From NCBI RefSeq assembly GCF_037975245.1, contig NC_092575.1:25940841-26004840 (forward strand): a stretch of 64,000 nucleotides of DNA, in the 5' to 3' direction. Both the position numbers and the translations under genes were made by a program. The notes under the pieces are model-generated. The model was not told the DNA's origin. It was given only the letters and a program-made list of their open reading frames with translations, and did no database searches. Shown here one piece after another: positions 47,626 to 56,966 of the stretch. This DNA is from Apostichopus japonicus. Taxonomy: Eukaryota > Echinodermata > Holothuroidea > Aspidochirotida > Stichopodidae. How positions within the stretch are numbered: position 1 is the first letter of the stretch; each line of letters opens with the position of its first letter.

Positions 47626-47686
47626 CTGGGTGCAGTTCTCTAAAAAGAATTTTCTGGCTTTCTGGAGATAAGAGACTGTTTTTCAC
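47626..47686 (-). CDS. Small exon upstream of death-fold exon
   Basis: Acceptor ttttttccttcag and donor CCCAG|GTGAGT are both near consensus. The 61-base exon encodes VKNSLLSPESQKILFRELHP and ends in phase 1, which matches the two-base start of the exon at 46473. It has no recognisable domain and probably lies just before the first death fold. Exons further 5' are not found. Confidence 0.55.
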
Positions 47687-48589
47687 CTGAAGGAAAAAAC
47701 ATAATATTATATAAATATTGAAAATTTTACATGTACGTAATGTTTAACATAAAATAGATCAGCCTATCCATCACACCCCTGTGAATGATTAGGTTTAAAG
47801 TAGAAACGTAATGAAGAAAAATACAGCTGAAACAGACACTGGACAACATTTCAAAAATGTGTGAAATCCAAAGGAAAAGGAATGTTGGTGACAACATACC
47901 TTTCATTTATGGAGTAATTAATTGATACCTAAGATACCCACAAAAGAAAGTCTCCAATAACTGTTGACCTGTAGTCAGCAAAAGTTGGAAAACCGGATCA
48001 AATTTAGAAACTTAGGTACACCACGATCGCTGGAGTGACTGCAAAAACGATAATACTAGAAAAACAGGCTACTATAATTCAATTGTATTCAATTGTCATC
48101 CACCATAAATATTACAATGAAAAGGATTCATGAGAGAACATGCCAACGAATAACTATAATTCATTCACAGCACTGACATTATTCAATTAAGCCTGTTAAC
48201 AGCTGCAAGACTTCCAACAGACAGGAAATGAATAAAGAGAGAAGATGCCGCTTAATGACTTAAGGTCAAGACTTTTTTTTTAAATTGGTGTATACACTAA
48301 ATTGAATGTGCAGCTGCAGCTCTATGGAGCTATACACAGCTTCATGACAAAGAATACATGTGAAACATTTAATTAATAACGCTATCTGCAGTTACCAACT
48401 TATTTTAATACTATTTTAACCAACTTTACTAGGTTACTTAAACCTGCTAGACATAATTTACTATTATATGGGTGTGGTCTGATGACATAACCAGAATGCA
48501 AGAATGCATTGTGGTTTTGATGATGTAACATGAGCAGTTTTCTTCATGAATCTGACGTAATGTGTAGTGAGGGTGTACCTCTACAGGTT
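47687..48589. other. No gene recognised
   Basis: AT-rich DNA upstream of the first detected exon of the minus-strand gene. A start exon or promoter could lie here, but none is visible. Confidence 0.4.
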
Positions 48590-49240
48590 TCAAGATTTGA
48601 CCTCTGAAAAAAAGCCAATAGGCTTCTTTAACTTAATGTGATACTTCGACACACAAATTAGAGGTCGGGCCAAGCTTCCAGAATTGAGATATATTTTGGT
48701 TTAAAGGTATTAATTTGTCACTGATCTCAAATTCCCTTTGCCTCCACCATAAATAATAGGCTTTTTGTACTCAATGTGGTACTTCTACACATCAAATATG
48801 AAATTGGTCTGATCTTTCCCTTCTTGAGAAATCGTGTTTACAAGAGTTTCAATATTTGACCTCTGATGACCCCAAATGACCTTTACCTCCACTAAAAACA
48901 ATAGGCTTCTTTAACTTAATGTCGTACTTCTACACACTAAATAAGAGGTCTGGCCAAGCTTCAAGAATTAAGATATATCGTGGTTTAAAGGTTTTCTCAA
49001 TTTGACGACTGGTGATCCCAAGTGACAATTGCCTCCACCAAAAATAATATGCTTCTTGTCCTCAATGTGTTACTTCTACACACTACATAATAAGTGGGTC
49101 CGACATTCCCTTCTTGAGGTATCGTGTTTACAAGGGTTTCCCAATTAAACCCCTGGTCACCCCAAATGACTTTTGACCTCCACCAAAAGCAATAGGCTTG
49201 TTGTACTCAATGTGATACTTCTACACACCAAATATGAATG
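48590..49240. repeat. Tandem ~145-bp repeat with TGACCT motifs
   Basis: Five degenerate units, each with CAATAGGCTTCTT, a CTCAATGTGGTACTTCTACACAC-like segment and a TTGACCTCTGATGACCCC-like segment. The landmark AATAGGCTT or close variants recur near 48618, 48756, 48900, 49048 and 49191, about every 142-148 bp. Alternate units differ (CCAAGCTTC...AATTGAGATATAT versus TTCCCTTCTTGAG..ATCGTG), so the true unit is a dimer of about 290 bp. This family is common in marine invertebrate genomes. Confidence 0.8.
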
Positions 49241-49720
49241 CAAAGGTTTATACGATTATTATCGAAACCAAAAACGCCTTTTACAGGAAGACTATTTTGA
49301 TCTTACACTGTTTTGACATGTGGTAGTGCTTTCTCATGCATGTGTATCATTGATCACATTACATCCATGTGCATAGCACTTGCATATTACACTGTGTGAT
49401 TGGTGGCATCTAATGATTGTCGATCTTCACTAAAGTTAATAAATGTACTGCATATTAAGACAATTGAGCAGGATATTGTTTATCGTCACTTACACAAAGT
49501 GATCTCTATAATCATTACTGTCACATTTTGACAGGAATACACTGCAGTAATATATAATTTTCTTAGTGTTCAAACGTTGAAAATCGACATAATTTTCAAA
49601 CCAGTTAATATTTTGCCTCATTTTCCTGCATATTCCCATATTACCTACATTATGAGTGTAGTACAGCTAAATTGAGACTACGTAGCAATGTCATTAATTA
49701 ATCCAATATCTGTTACCTGG
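49241..49720. other. No gene recognised
   Basis: AT-rich DNA leading up to the 5' LTR. The last bases before the LTR are ctgg, the candidate target duplication, but the distal end of the element is outside the window. Confidence 0.4.
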
Positions 49721-50838
49721 TGTTACGAGGGCCCATTGTAGCCTAACGATAGCCACTGCAAGTGAGGAATCTAATGTTATAATATAGAAAGTATTTGAAA
49801 TGGCCTACGTGACAAATCAATATTTGAGAAATTAGGTCGGGTTACCGTGTCAGAATGGTATTTATGTAATGAGCAATACACGATTGTTCTGGTATATTCC
49901 TTGTGATGGCACGCTGGTCTCGGTTCCCGTCGGTTTACGTGAAATTCCGTTGTACGCTGTGCACGCATCTTCGTGGATTCTATGAAATGTTCGCGAGATA
50001 TGCAAAGGACTTTTAGGAACGGAGAAACGGGGTCGAATTGTTACTCAGGTGTATCGAGAAAGATCTAGATGATTCTTGACATGGCGAATCGTATAAAAAC
50101 CCGGCCCAGATCGGAAAGTTTCTCAGTTTCTGAACGAATACAAGCGACGACACATATTATACCATTCTACCATATATCGTCAGTGCTCAACTGCCAGTAA
50201 TTTCTGAGGGATTGAGATATCGATACCAAGATTGATTCTACACTTCCATTCAGAAGCTTGAAGAGAACTTTGCTGTGAAACTACAGTTTTCAAGTCTTTA
50301 TTTCGGAGAAGGTGAAGAATTTCTGTCTCCGTTGAGGAAGTTCGTTACGCCAGGAGTTGGTGGCTATAAAGCTGATTTCAGACTGACTCTGGTAATATTG
50401 AGTCGGCGAGAAGTTCGACTTGTGCCTCACTCGATTGTGGCCGGAAGTCCGTCTTCTGATTTGGAGCATCACCGGAAAGAAGGTGACTGCTGTTTATGGG
50501 ATCGCGAGAAACTTCGTCGAGGACCAGTGAATTTCGCGGTACAACGGACCGAGAACCGTCGTCATCAAGGTCGTGGCCGCTGAGGGATATCGCCGTTGGA
50601 AGAGACCAGCGTAGTTTAAAGTGTGTCCTATCTTGTTAAGTTTGTGAGTAATATTCTATATATTTGTAATTACCAAGTGTTATTGTTGGTAAGTTCAAAC
50701 TCCATTTTTCAATATAGTTTACGTTCTCATTCAAATTCTCCAGACTCGTCAATTTGTCTGTGTTCTTCTCAAAAACAAACCCAGGCTTGTGTCTCGTTAA
50801 AAATTAATTATCGAGACCTCTCGCATTCCAACGTAACA
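49721..50838 (+). repeat. 5' LTR, 1118 bp
   Basis: The LTR begins TGTTACGAGGGCCCATTGTA and ends CATTCCAACGTAACA (TG...CA form). A copy with about 95% identity by eye is the solo LTR at 62761-63858, and the first 235 bp match the truncated 3' LTR. This copy has GGTATTTATGTAATGAGCAA where the other two have a shorter GTTATAATAC. It contains a TATA box (50092-50098) and, downstream, a 102-codon open frame (50275-50583) kept open in the solo LTR. Confidence 0.95.
50092..50098 (+). promoter_or_regulatory. LTR TATA box
   Basis: TATAAAA in the context GAATCGTATAAAAACC, conserved in the solo LTR at 63118-63124, is the likely RNA polymerase II promoter at the U3/R border. A GTTTCTCAGTTTCTGAACG segment about 25-30 bases downstream may hold the initiation site. 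Confidence 0.6.
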
Positions 50839-50842
50839 AAAA

Positions 50843-50875
50843 TGGGGGCCAATCCGGGAATCGAACCCGGGACCT
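50843..50875 (+). promoter_or_regulatory. Primer binding site complementary to a tRNA-Pro-like 3' end, extended
   Basis: Four bases after the LTR, TGGGGGCCAATCCGGGAA is complementary to a tRNA 3' end including CCA. The match continues through the T arm (TCGAACCCGGGACC, complement GGTCCCGGGTTCGA), far beyond the usual 18 nt. The body (GCGAGAGGTCCCGGGTTCGA) resembles tRNA-Pro. A second, diverged copy of LTR end plus TATGGGGCCTATCCGGGG follows at 50871-50922. Confidence 0.7.
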
Positions 50876-51011
50876 CTCGCATTCCAACGTAACAAAATAT
50901 GGGGCCTATCCGGGGAAAGGTTTACAACATTTGTGACCTATCAATTTGAAGGGAATTCATTTGTGAGAATTATTGTTTTTCAAATTGTCTAGAGAGAAAA
51001 CGAGAGAGAAA

Positions 51012-51602
51012 ATGGAGTTCGAACCGGAGGAATTTCTCAAAGATGTAACTTTAGAGGAATTTGATGGCCTAAAGAAGCCAGATTTGATAGCATTAGCAAA
51101 ATATTATACCTTAGGCGTAAAGCAAGCAACGAGGAAACAAGTTGTAAAGTATGAGTTGATCGACGTCTTAGTTGACGAAGAAATTCTCGATGAGTCATGT
51201 TTGGAAAAAAAGGGTGAAATTCTGACAGAAATCGTCGGTGACGCCGTTCAGCTGAAACAGTTAGAAATCGAAATGGAAAAAAATCAAACTGGAGAAGGAA
51301 ATCAGATTAGAACAGCAAAAGCAAGATATCAGATTAGAACAGCAAAAGCAAGAAATCAGATTAGAACAGCGAAAGCAAGAAATCAGATTAGAACAGCAAG
51401 AGCAAGAACAAGAACTGGAACTAAAACGGCTCGAATATGAAACACACCTAAAGGAATTAGAAATTCAGGCAAAGTATAAATCGGAATCTGACTCATCATC
51501 CTCCTCGCCAGCTCCTCGATCACAACCATATTTTGATGCCTCGAGATACATTAAACTGGTGCCGAAATTTACCGATATATAAGTAGATAAATATTTTCTC
51601 CA
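51012..51602 (+). pseudogene. Gag N-terminal part
   Basis: ATG 51012 opens MEFEPEEFLKDVTLEEFDGL, KKPDLIALAKYYTLGVKQAT and RKQVVKYELIDVLVDEE, an acidic helical N-terminus. A run of seven A at 51277-51283 hides a one-base indel; one frame over, the reading continues KLEKEIRLEQQKQDIRLEQQ, with four tandem copies of a 30-bp unit (51299-51420) encoding IRLEQQKQE, a charged coiled coil. It then reads LKELEIQAKYKSESDSSSSS and YIKLVPKFTDI before an in-frame TAA (51580-51582) and VDKYFLH. At about 51602 a LINE begins. Capsid C-terminal part and zinc knuckle are lacking. Similar N-termini are common in animal Gypsy Gag proteins. Confidence 0.75.
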
Positions 51603-52623
51603 CAGGGAACCGTTCTAGCCCCATTTTTATTCACTCTGTACACATCGGATGTGAAATCCTCGTCTGATAGTTGCCATTTAATTAAATTTGCAGATGACAC
51701 AACCTTAGTCGGTTTGATTAGAAAGGATGATGAGAGTGAATATCTGGATGAAATTATTCATTTCGTCGGATATAGTGACAAGAACTTCCTGGAGCTTAAT
51801 GTTAAGAAAAAAAAACAAAGGAAATGAATATTGATTTTAGAAGGGTCAAGGGTCAACCGAGAGAGGTTGTGATCAAACAAAATCCCGTCGAACAAGTCTC
51901 ATCCTACAAATATCTTGGTGTTGTTTTTGATGATCAACTGGCGTGGCATGAGCATATTGATTATTTGGTGAAGAGAGTAAACCCTAGATTGTACTGTCTC
52001 CGTAGAATGAGTAAATTTGACATTGACAGTCGTATCCTCACTATCTTTTATAACTCAGTCATTTGTAGCGTGTTGAGATATTGTATAACATGCTGGGGTG
52101 GTAATGTGACTGCTAATGATAAGAAACGCATTGATTCTGTTATCAGACAGGCTAATCGTATTCTGGGTGGGGACCAGCTTACAATGGAGTGTATGTACCA
52201 TCATATTATGAGTCTAAGCTCGACGCCATCCTTGCCGACGAGAATCACCCATTGTTTCTGAATCTCAGCAGTGCAATAATCTCTCGGAGTGGGCGGATGA
52301 GGCTTCCGAATGCAATAACAAATCGTCACAAATCTTCCTTTATCCCTCAGTGCATTAAGCTCTTTAATTGTCGTTTTAATCGATAGATGCCTGTTTTACC
52401 TTCTCGTTCTTGCCATCTATACTGGTGTGACATTTGTTTAATCATCTATACTGGTCTGAAATTTGTTTTATCATCCCGCCTTTAAACTGTTATACTTTAA
52501 TTCTCTGAGCTCTTATGTTTGCCATTCTTTTGTCTTTTTACCCTTTATCATGTTGTATTTGTCTTATATGTATATATTCTTGTAATTTCCCTTTTGGGAT
52601 GAAATAAAGTTTTACTTACTTAC
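51603..52623 (+). pseudogene. 5'-truncated CR1/L2-like LINE inserted in the Gypsy element
   Basis: The fragment begins within RT block 4 (QGTVLAPFLFTLYTSDV), then gives the active site LIKFADDTTLVGLIRKDD, an A-run frameshift at about 51809-51818, and DFRRVKGQPREVVIKQNP, SYKYLGVVFDDQLAWHEHID, RRMSKFDIDSRILTIFYNSV and YCITCWGGNVTANDKKRID. A second frameshift near 52195 leads to SGRMRLPNAITNRHKSSFIP, the usual C-terminal block, and TAG at 52384-52386. The 3' UTR ends ATGAAATAAAGTTTTACTTACTTACC, an AATAAA signal and ACTT repeat tail. It occupies the place where Gag C-terminus, protease and integrase N-terminus should be, so its insertion or later recombination removed them. Confidence 0.88.
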
Positions 52624-53340
52624 CAATTAGGGATAGACCAGCACCTTTCAAGTGCGTATCATCCGAAATCACAGGGTGATCTAGAGAGATTCCACCAAAC
52701 CCTAAAAGATATGATCAGGACGTAATGCCTTGAATTCCAGAAATACTGGGATGAGGGCGTACACTTGTTGTTGTTTGCTGCTAGAGAAGCAGTGCAAGAA
52801 ACGCTGGGATTTAGCCCATTTGAGCTAGTGTTCAGACATAAAGTTCATGGTCCGTTAAAGCATCTAAAGGAAAAGTGGCTCAGTGAAACATCTACCAGTA
52901 ATTTGTTGGACTATGTATCAAACTTTAAGCATAGACTTACTAGGGCAAACGAAATAGCCAGACAAAATTCGGAGCAAGGTCAAGCCAAAATGAAACAATG
53001 GTATGACAAAAATTCAAAGAATAGAGTGTTCCAACTAGGAGATAAAGTTTTGGTATTATTTCCAATTCAAGGCCACACATTACAAGCTAGAAATTTTGGC
53101 CCATATGAAGTTTAGTTAAAGATGGGTGACGTAGATGATGTGGTCAAGACACCAGGTAGGCGTTAGATTAGACAATTGTGTCATATTCATATGTTAAAGG
53201 AGTACATAGAGAGAAACGAAGATAGTGGGCCAAAGCCTATCTGCTCTTCCACACATGCTGATGTCACTCAATGTACGGATGTTGAACCTGATGTGAGAGT
53301 GACACAAATGCCGGAATTAAAAACAAAGAGTATAGTATAA
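52624..53340 (+). pseudogene. Integrase C-terminal half
   Basis: From CAA 52624 the frame reads QLGIDQHLSSAYHPKSQGDL, ERFHQTLKDMIRT, a TAA at 52723-52725, then CLEFQKYWDEGVHLLLFAAR and EAVQETLGFSPFELVF. SxYHPxSQGxxERFHQTLK is the block holding the catalytic glutamate of the D,D-35-E core. Later come GDKVLVLFPIQGHT and NFGPYEV, the GPY/F-type motif, stops at 53113-53115 and 53164-53166, and RQLCHIHMLKEY. The HHCC zinc finger and the two aspartates are missing. It lies upstream of RT, the reverse of the common Gypsy order. Confidence 0.85.
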
Positions 53341-53383
53341 AACTACAAAACTCTGAAATGCTTGAAAACTTGGCACGCAGCAA

Positions 53384-53633
53384 ATTGAAATGGCAGGATT
53401 AGTAAAAAATTATCAGAATATCTTTCCCGACACACCATCGAGAAAAAACGCTGCGTTTCATGACATTGATGTTGGTGACACCACGTCCATCAAACAACAT
53501 CCATACCGTGTGAATCCATTGAGAATGGAACATCTCAAGAAAGAGATAAGTTATATGTTGGATAATCATGTAATACAGCCAAGTAGTAGTGAATGGAGTA
53601 TGTATTCTGATACCGAAACCAGATGGTACATAT
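53384..53633 (+). pseudogene. Reverse transcriptase N-terminal part, cut by a transposon
   Basis: The frame reads MAGLVKNYQNIFPDTPSRKN, DIDVGDTTSIKQHPYRVNPL and EISYMLDNHVIQPSSSEWS, the opening blocks of Gypsy RT. A small indel near 53603-53609 changes frame to LIPKPDGTY. At 53631-53633 the TAT is duplicated by insertion of the 7.14-kb DNA transposon; the next bases of the gene resume at 60780 (RLVADMRAVNEKSK), so the empty site is exactly recoverable from the flanks. Confidence 0.85.
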
Positions 53634-53965
53634 TAGTCCAGTCATTTTAACGTTTCACTTAAAACAAATTGCAACAGAATTATTTCCACCATAATGCATT
53701 TCTTTGAGGTCCCAAGAGCACCATACTAAAAGTCCCAAAATATCCAAATAGGGGAAAGATGTCTAATTTGCATAAATCCAAGATGGCCGCCAAAATTCAA
53801 TATTTTGACATATTGTGACTTCTAGATGGCCTATTTGAATGCTTTAAAGTTCCAGAGTGGGGTATTTGTCCGAAGGATTTCATTTGCAAAAGGTTACAAT
53901 TTGATTATATGAGTGGTTCATTTGCATAGTAATTAGCATATTTTCAAAATGGCCGCAGAATACCT
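53634..53965 (+). repeat. Left terminal inverted repeat of the Academ-like element
   Basis: It matches the reverse complement of 60455-60776, with high identity over the first 230 bases (for example AAACAAATTGCAACAGAA and AATAGGGGAAAGA and CCAAGATGGCCGCC) and weaker identity to GCATATTTTCAAAATGGCC. Confidence 0.85.
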
Positions 53966-54628
53966 ATATTGACCATATTATTTGCTGCTTTTTATACAAA
54001 TATTTTGAAATTCACTTTCCAGTAATAAAGTATCGTGTGTCCTAGTAGGTACAAGATATATCTAGCATGCTCGGAATGTACAGTTATTGGTATTAAAGGG
54101 ATATTCAGTGATTCTATTATCCTATTTATGATATCAAACATCCATATACACAGGATATACCTATTTCCAAAATTTCGTGTTTCGAAGTTCGTATGGTGTA
54201 TTGCAATGGCTCTGTAAGTTACTGTGTATTTAGTTTTTAGTCCGAACAATTCATTCCAGAAACAATGACAGATGTCTCTTGTCATAAACAGACTGTTTTT
54301 GAAATATTATTCATGTGTGAGTATGAGAGATCTCTTCAAATATGCAAAAGTGGAATACGAAAAGTGGACAGTGTGTCAGATATCACTGAATGTCCTTTCA
54401 ATTATGTGATCTGTCAAATAATCATAGTTCAAGAAAATCACTTTACTTCAGCAAGACATGACACCCATAGAGTCTGGAGGGGCATCATGGTATGAGAAGA
54501 CCACTTGAAATTGAGTATAATCATCTGGTTCAAGCCCTGGCCCCGGTACTACGCAGTGGTTTTTAGATTGTCCTTTGGTATTACCGTAGGTCTTTTGTTC
54601 ATTACATCTCTAGCTCAGATAGCACAAA

Positions 54629-56932
54629 TCAACTGTCATTGAAGTCTGGTGGCTGGGAATTCCTGCAGCTTATTCCTCTGCATTCGGTGTAAACATCACT
54701 GCAGAAGAGACCATGGTGACGACATGTACACCTATTCGTGTTGCACTGAGTCTTGCAGCCACAAGAGATGAAATTCAGTAGTTCAGATGGTGCTGGAGAT
54801 TTATCAGTCTGCTTAGGTAGATATTTACCATCTACGACATGCCAACCCCATTCCTCTGGCTTTATATTTCTGTTTGTCCCTTTCCACTGCATTATCTGGA
54901 AATACACCCGAAGGCTGTGATAAACGGCAGCTGCAGAAGTTGGAGGCAATGTTTGTGGTTGCACATGAGATGTGCCCTTGGAGATGTTCTCGCAAAACTT
55001 TCTGTAGCGAAGAGCGTCTAGTCGTTCTTCATCACCACCACCATAGAGGGACACAAGCGCCTTTTCCCCTGCTTCCACCAGATCATCTTTTGCTGCCTCC
55101 GTACAGTTGAATACCTCGGCTTGTTTGCGAAATTTCGCTTTCTTTATCTCCTTAACGGCCAAGCCTTTCCCCAATCCAAATGGACGAGACGTCACATCGC
55201 ATCCGAGGAAGGCGTGAATGAAGAGAATATTATCACATATGTGAGGCCCTAGTGACTCCTTTGCTTGCTTTATGCACCATGATTTGGTTTGTTGTGCTGA
55301 TTTCTTTGGCTCAGATCTCAGAAACAGCTCGTGTGCATTCATTTCAGCATGATGAAGTAGAAAGACCAGCAAATCTGTGTCGTCTCCTATCACAACAGTA
55401 TCCCTGCTTCTGGCGGATGCAATAGCTGTCTGGACAATAAGGACATCAGCATCATCCTTCGCATGGTCTACGCTGCAGCCTGCTCTTTCTAGTTTGTCAC
55501 TTACAAAGCATATGAAGCGCTGTTTATTGACTTTGTTGTTCAGAAATTCCTCCTTCTTGGATTGGAGAACCATTCCACCTGTGAAGTGCATTGTAACGCC
55601 TGCACAATCTGCTGTTCTCCTCAGGTGGGTGGCATCTTTTATCGTGGGATCATCGCTATATCCATCAAACACAATGGCAGCAGGACCATATTTCTGTGTC
55701 ACATACCTAACATACAGCTGGCTCACATTCTCAAAAGTAGATCCCCGGGGCCATGGCATTCTATGGAGCAATGCGCCGCCATCTAGAACATACTGGCAAT
55801 CTCCACTGGGTTTGCGTTGCTCGTTTGGCATAGCTCTCCAAAGGGTATCAGCAAGGACTGCCTTCTTTGGCTGCAGAGGGAGACAAGATGATTCAAACAA
55901 TGCAGGGGGATAATTACAGAGTTCATACTGGAACAGCGCTGGCACATCTTGGTAGCGGTCTCGAACAGTAGTAAGTCGCTGAAATAACAGCTGGGGATCA
56001 ACCGTAACAGATTTACCTGAGACCTTTACAGCTGACCGTGATGCTAGTGTGACTGCTTGGTCAGCTTTTCGGAATTTGAAAGCTTCTACAGATTTGCCTA
56101 CCATTGAGGAGAGAATCTTTTCTCCAACTTCTCTTGATCTCTCAACGTTGACTCCTTCCTGTGCTGTCATGCCATTAGCTATGTTAAACAGTGACTCTTT
56201 CTCAGCAAAAGGACTCCTCTCTGTCAGGTAGATGATAAGCTGAAGTGTGTCACTCACATCTCTGGCTTGTCTAGCTGCTGAAGTATCCTTGTGCTGGTCA
56301 CTAGTTTCATACGACACACCACTCAACTTTTGCATGGCTTCATTAGTGCTTGCACATGCTGGCATTGACAGAACCCACACCAGGCGTTGATTTTCAGTCA
56401 TTCCTTTTCCTCTCGTGAGCCCACCATCAGTCTTAACACTTCTCATCAGTACTTGTTCGATAATTAAATCAGATGATAAACCTGCCCAAAACCTGTCACT
56501 CCTCCTCACCACGTGATAGCCTTCCTGAAATTTTCGGTAGACATCTGGATGGGTTTCTGGTAGATTGAGCATTGTTTGCAAGTACACATATGCACATTTG
56601 GCATAAAGAGCATGTCCAGAGGCTGCAAAGTATGGCAACATGTCGTGAACTGTTTGGAGATGTAATCCCCAATTTCCAGTTCGTTCAGCCTTGAGAAATC
56701 GTTGAAGGATGTTTACCATATCCATGTATTGGAACCAAAGTATGGCTGTCCTGGATGTCATTGTTTGCCTGAGATCTTCAAGTTTGCATCTGATTCTCTT
56801 CAACACATCTGCTTTACACGCTTCCTCTGCTGACAATGCAAAAGACATCACCTCATCATAAAGTCTTTTTGCTTCTGTCAAGTCGGTGGTGTCATGGATG
56901 GTGTCAATATCAATCCCTTGCTGTGTAAACAC
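54629..56932 (-). CDS. Transposase C-terminal block: PIN/XPG-like nuclease and CXC domain, 767 codons open
   Basis: The frame is open from a GTG at 56932 (and a little upstream, CGPNADDRL) to TGA 54629. Residues 60-220 are the conserved family block (RTGNWGLHLQTVHDMLPYFA, VVRRSDRFWAGLSSDLIIEQ, SYETSDQHKD), probably the end of the DDE domain with E159 a candidate. Residues 380-600 show a PIN/FEN1-like core: LDGG, IVFDGYSDDP, HAKDDADVLIVQTAIA, VVIGDDTDLLVFLL and FIHAFLGCDVTSRPFGLGKG, giving five or six acidic metal-binding candidates. Residues 724-756 form a CXC (tesmin/TSO1-like) cysteine cluster, CGCKTQC...CTCRHHGLFC...C. It was probably translated as one protein with the upstream blocks, so no separate start is implied. 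No internal stop is seen, unlike the N-terminal parts. Confidence 0.8.
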   Translation of the reverse strand: MFTQQGIDIDTIHDTTDLTEAKRLYDEVMSFALSAEEACKADVLKRIRCKLEDLRQTMTSRTAILWFQYMDMVNILQRFLKAERTGNWGLHLQTVHDMLPYFAASGHALYAKCAYVYLQTMLNLPETHPDVYRKFQEGYHVVRRSDRFWAGLSSDLIIEQVLMRSVKTDGGLTRGKGMTENQRLVWVLSMPACASTNEAMQKLSGVSYETSDQHKDTSAARQARDVSDTLQLIIYLTERSPFAEKESLFNIANGMTAQEGVNVERSREVGEKILSSMVGKSVEAFKFRKADQAVTLASRSAVKVSGKSVTVDPQLLFQRLTTVRDRYQDVPALFQYELCNYPPALFESSCLPLQPKKAVLADTLWRAMPNEQRKPSGDCQYVLDGGALLHRMPWPRGSTFENVSQLYVRYVTQKYGPAAIVFDGYSDDPTIKDATHLRRTADCAGVTMHFTGGMVLQSKKEEFLNNKVNKQRFICFVSDKLERAGCSVDHAKDDADVLIVQTAIASARSRDTVVIGDDTDLLVFLLHHAEMNAHELFLRSEPKKSAQQTKSWCIKQAKESLGPHICDNILFIHAFLGCDVTSRPFGLGKGLAVKEIKKAKFRKQAEVFNCTEAAKDDLVEAGEKALVSLYGGGDEERLDALRYRKFCENISKGTSHVQPQTLPPTSAAAVYHSLRVYFQIMQWKGTNRNIKPEEWGWHVVDGKYLPKQTDKSPAPSELLNFISCGCKTQCNTNRCTCRHHGLFCSDVYTECRGISCRNSQPPDFNDS

Positions 56933-56966
56933 TAACCTGTCATCAGCATTTGGACCACACTATCTC

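Larger units (their letters stand above)
41116..47686 (-). pseudogene. Multi-exon death-fold/UBA-like/ZU5/UPA/death-fold gene, apparently decayed
   Basis: Six exon candidates on the minus strand share orientation, have AG acceptors with pyrimidine tracts, and mostly join in phase: 47686-47626 ends phase 1 and 46473 begins with two bases; 45744-45567 ends phase 1 and 45023 begins with two bases; 44700 ends phase 1 and both 43827 and 41414 begin with two bases. Domains in order are a DED-like death fold, a UBA-like segment, ZU5, UPA-like and a second DED-like fold. ZU5-UPA pairs occur in UNC5, ankyrins and PIDD-type proteins, and death folds mediate apoptosis or innate immune assembly in the cytoplasm. 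In-frame TAG (46384-46382), TAA (41190-41188) and a frameshift near 43705 argue for a dead or partial paralogue. No start exon is identified. Confidence 0.7.

Noticed and set aside
50843-50890. Possible tRNA-Pro gene on the minus strand
   Set aside because: Only the 3' part of a tRNA is present, directly after an LTR end, where a primer binding site is expected; the D arm and 5' acceptor strand are missing.
55377-55913. 178-codon plus-strand frame
   Set aside because: It is antisense to the conserved PIN/XPG-like coding block of the DNA transposon.
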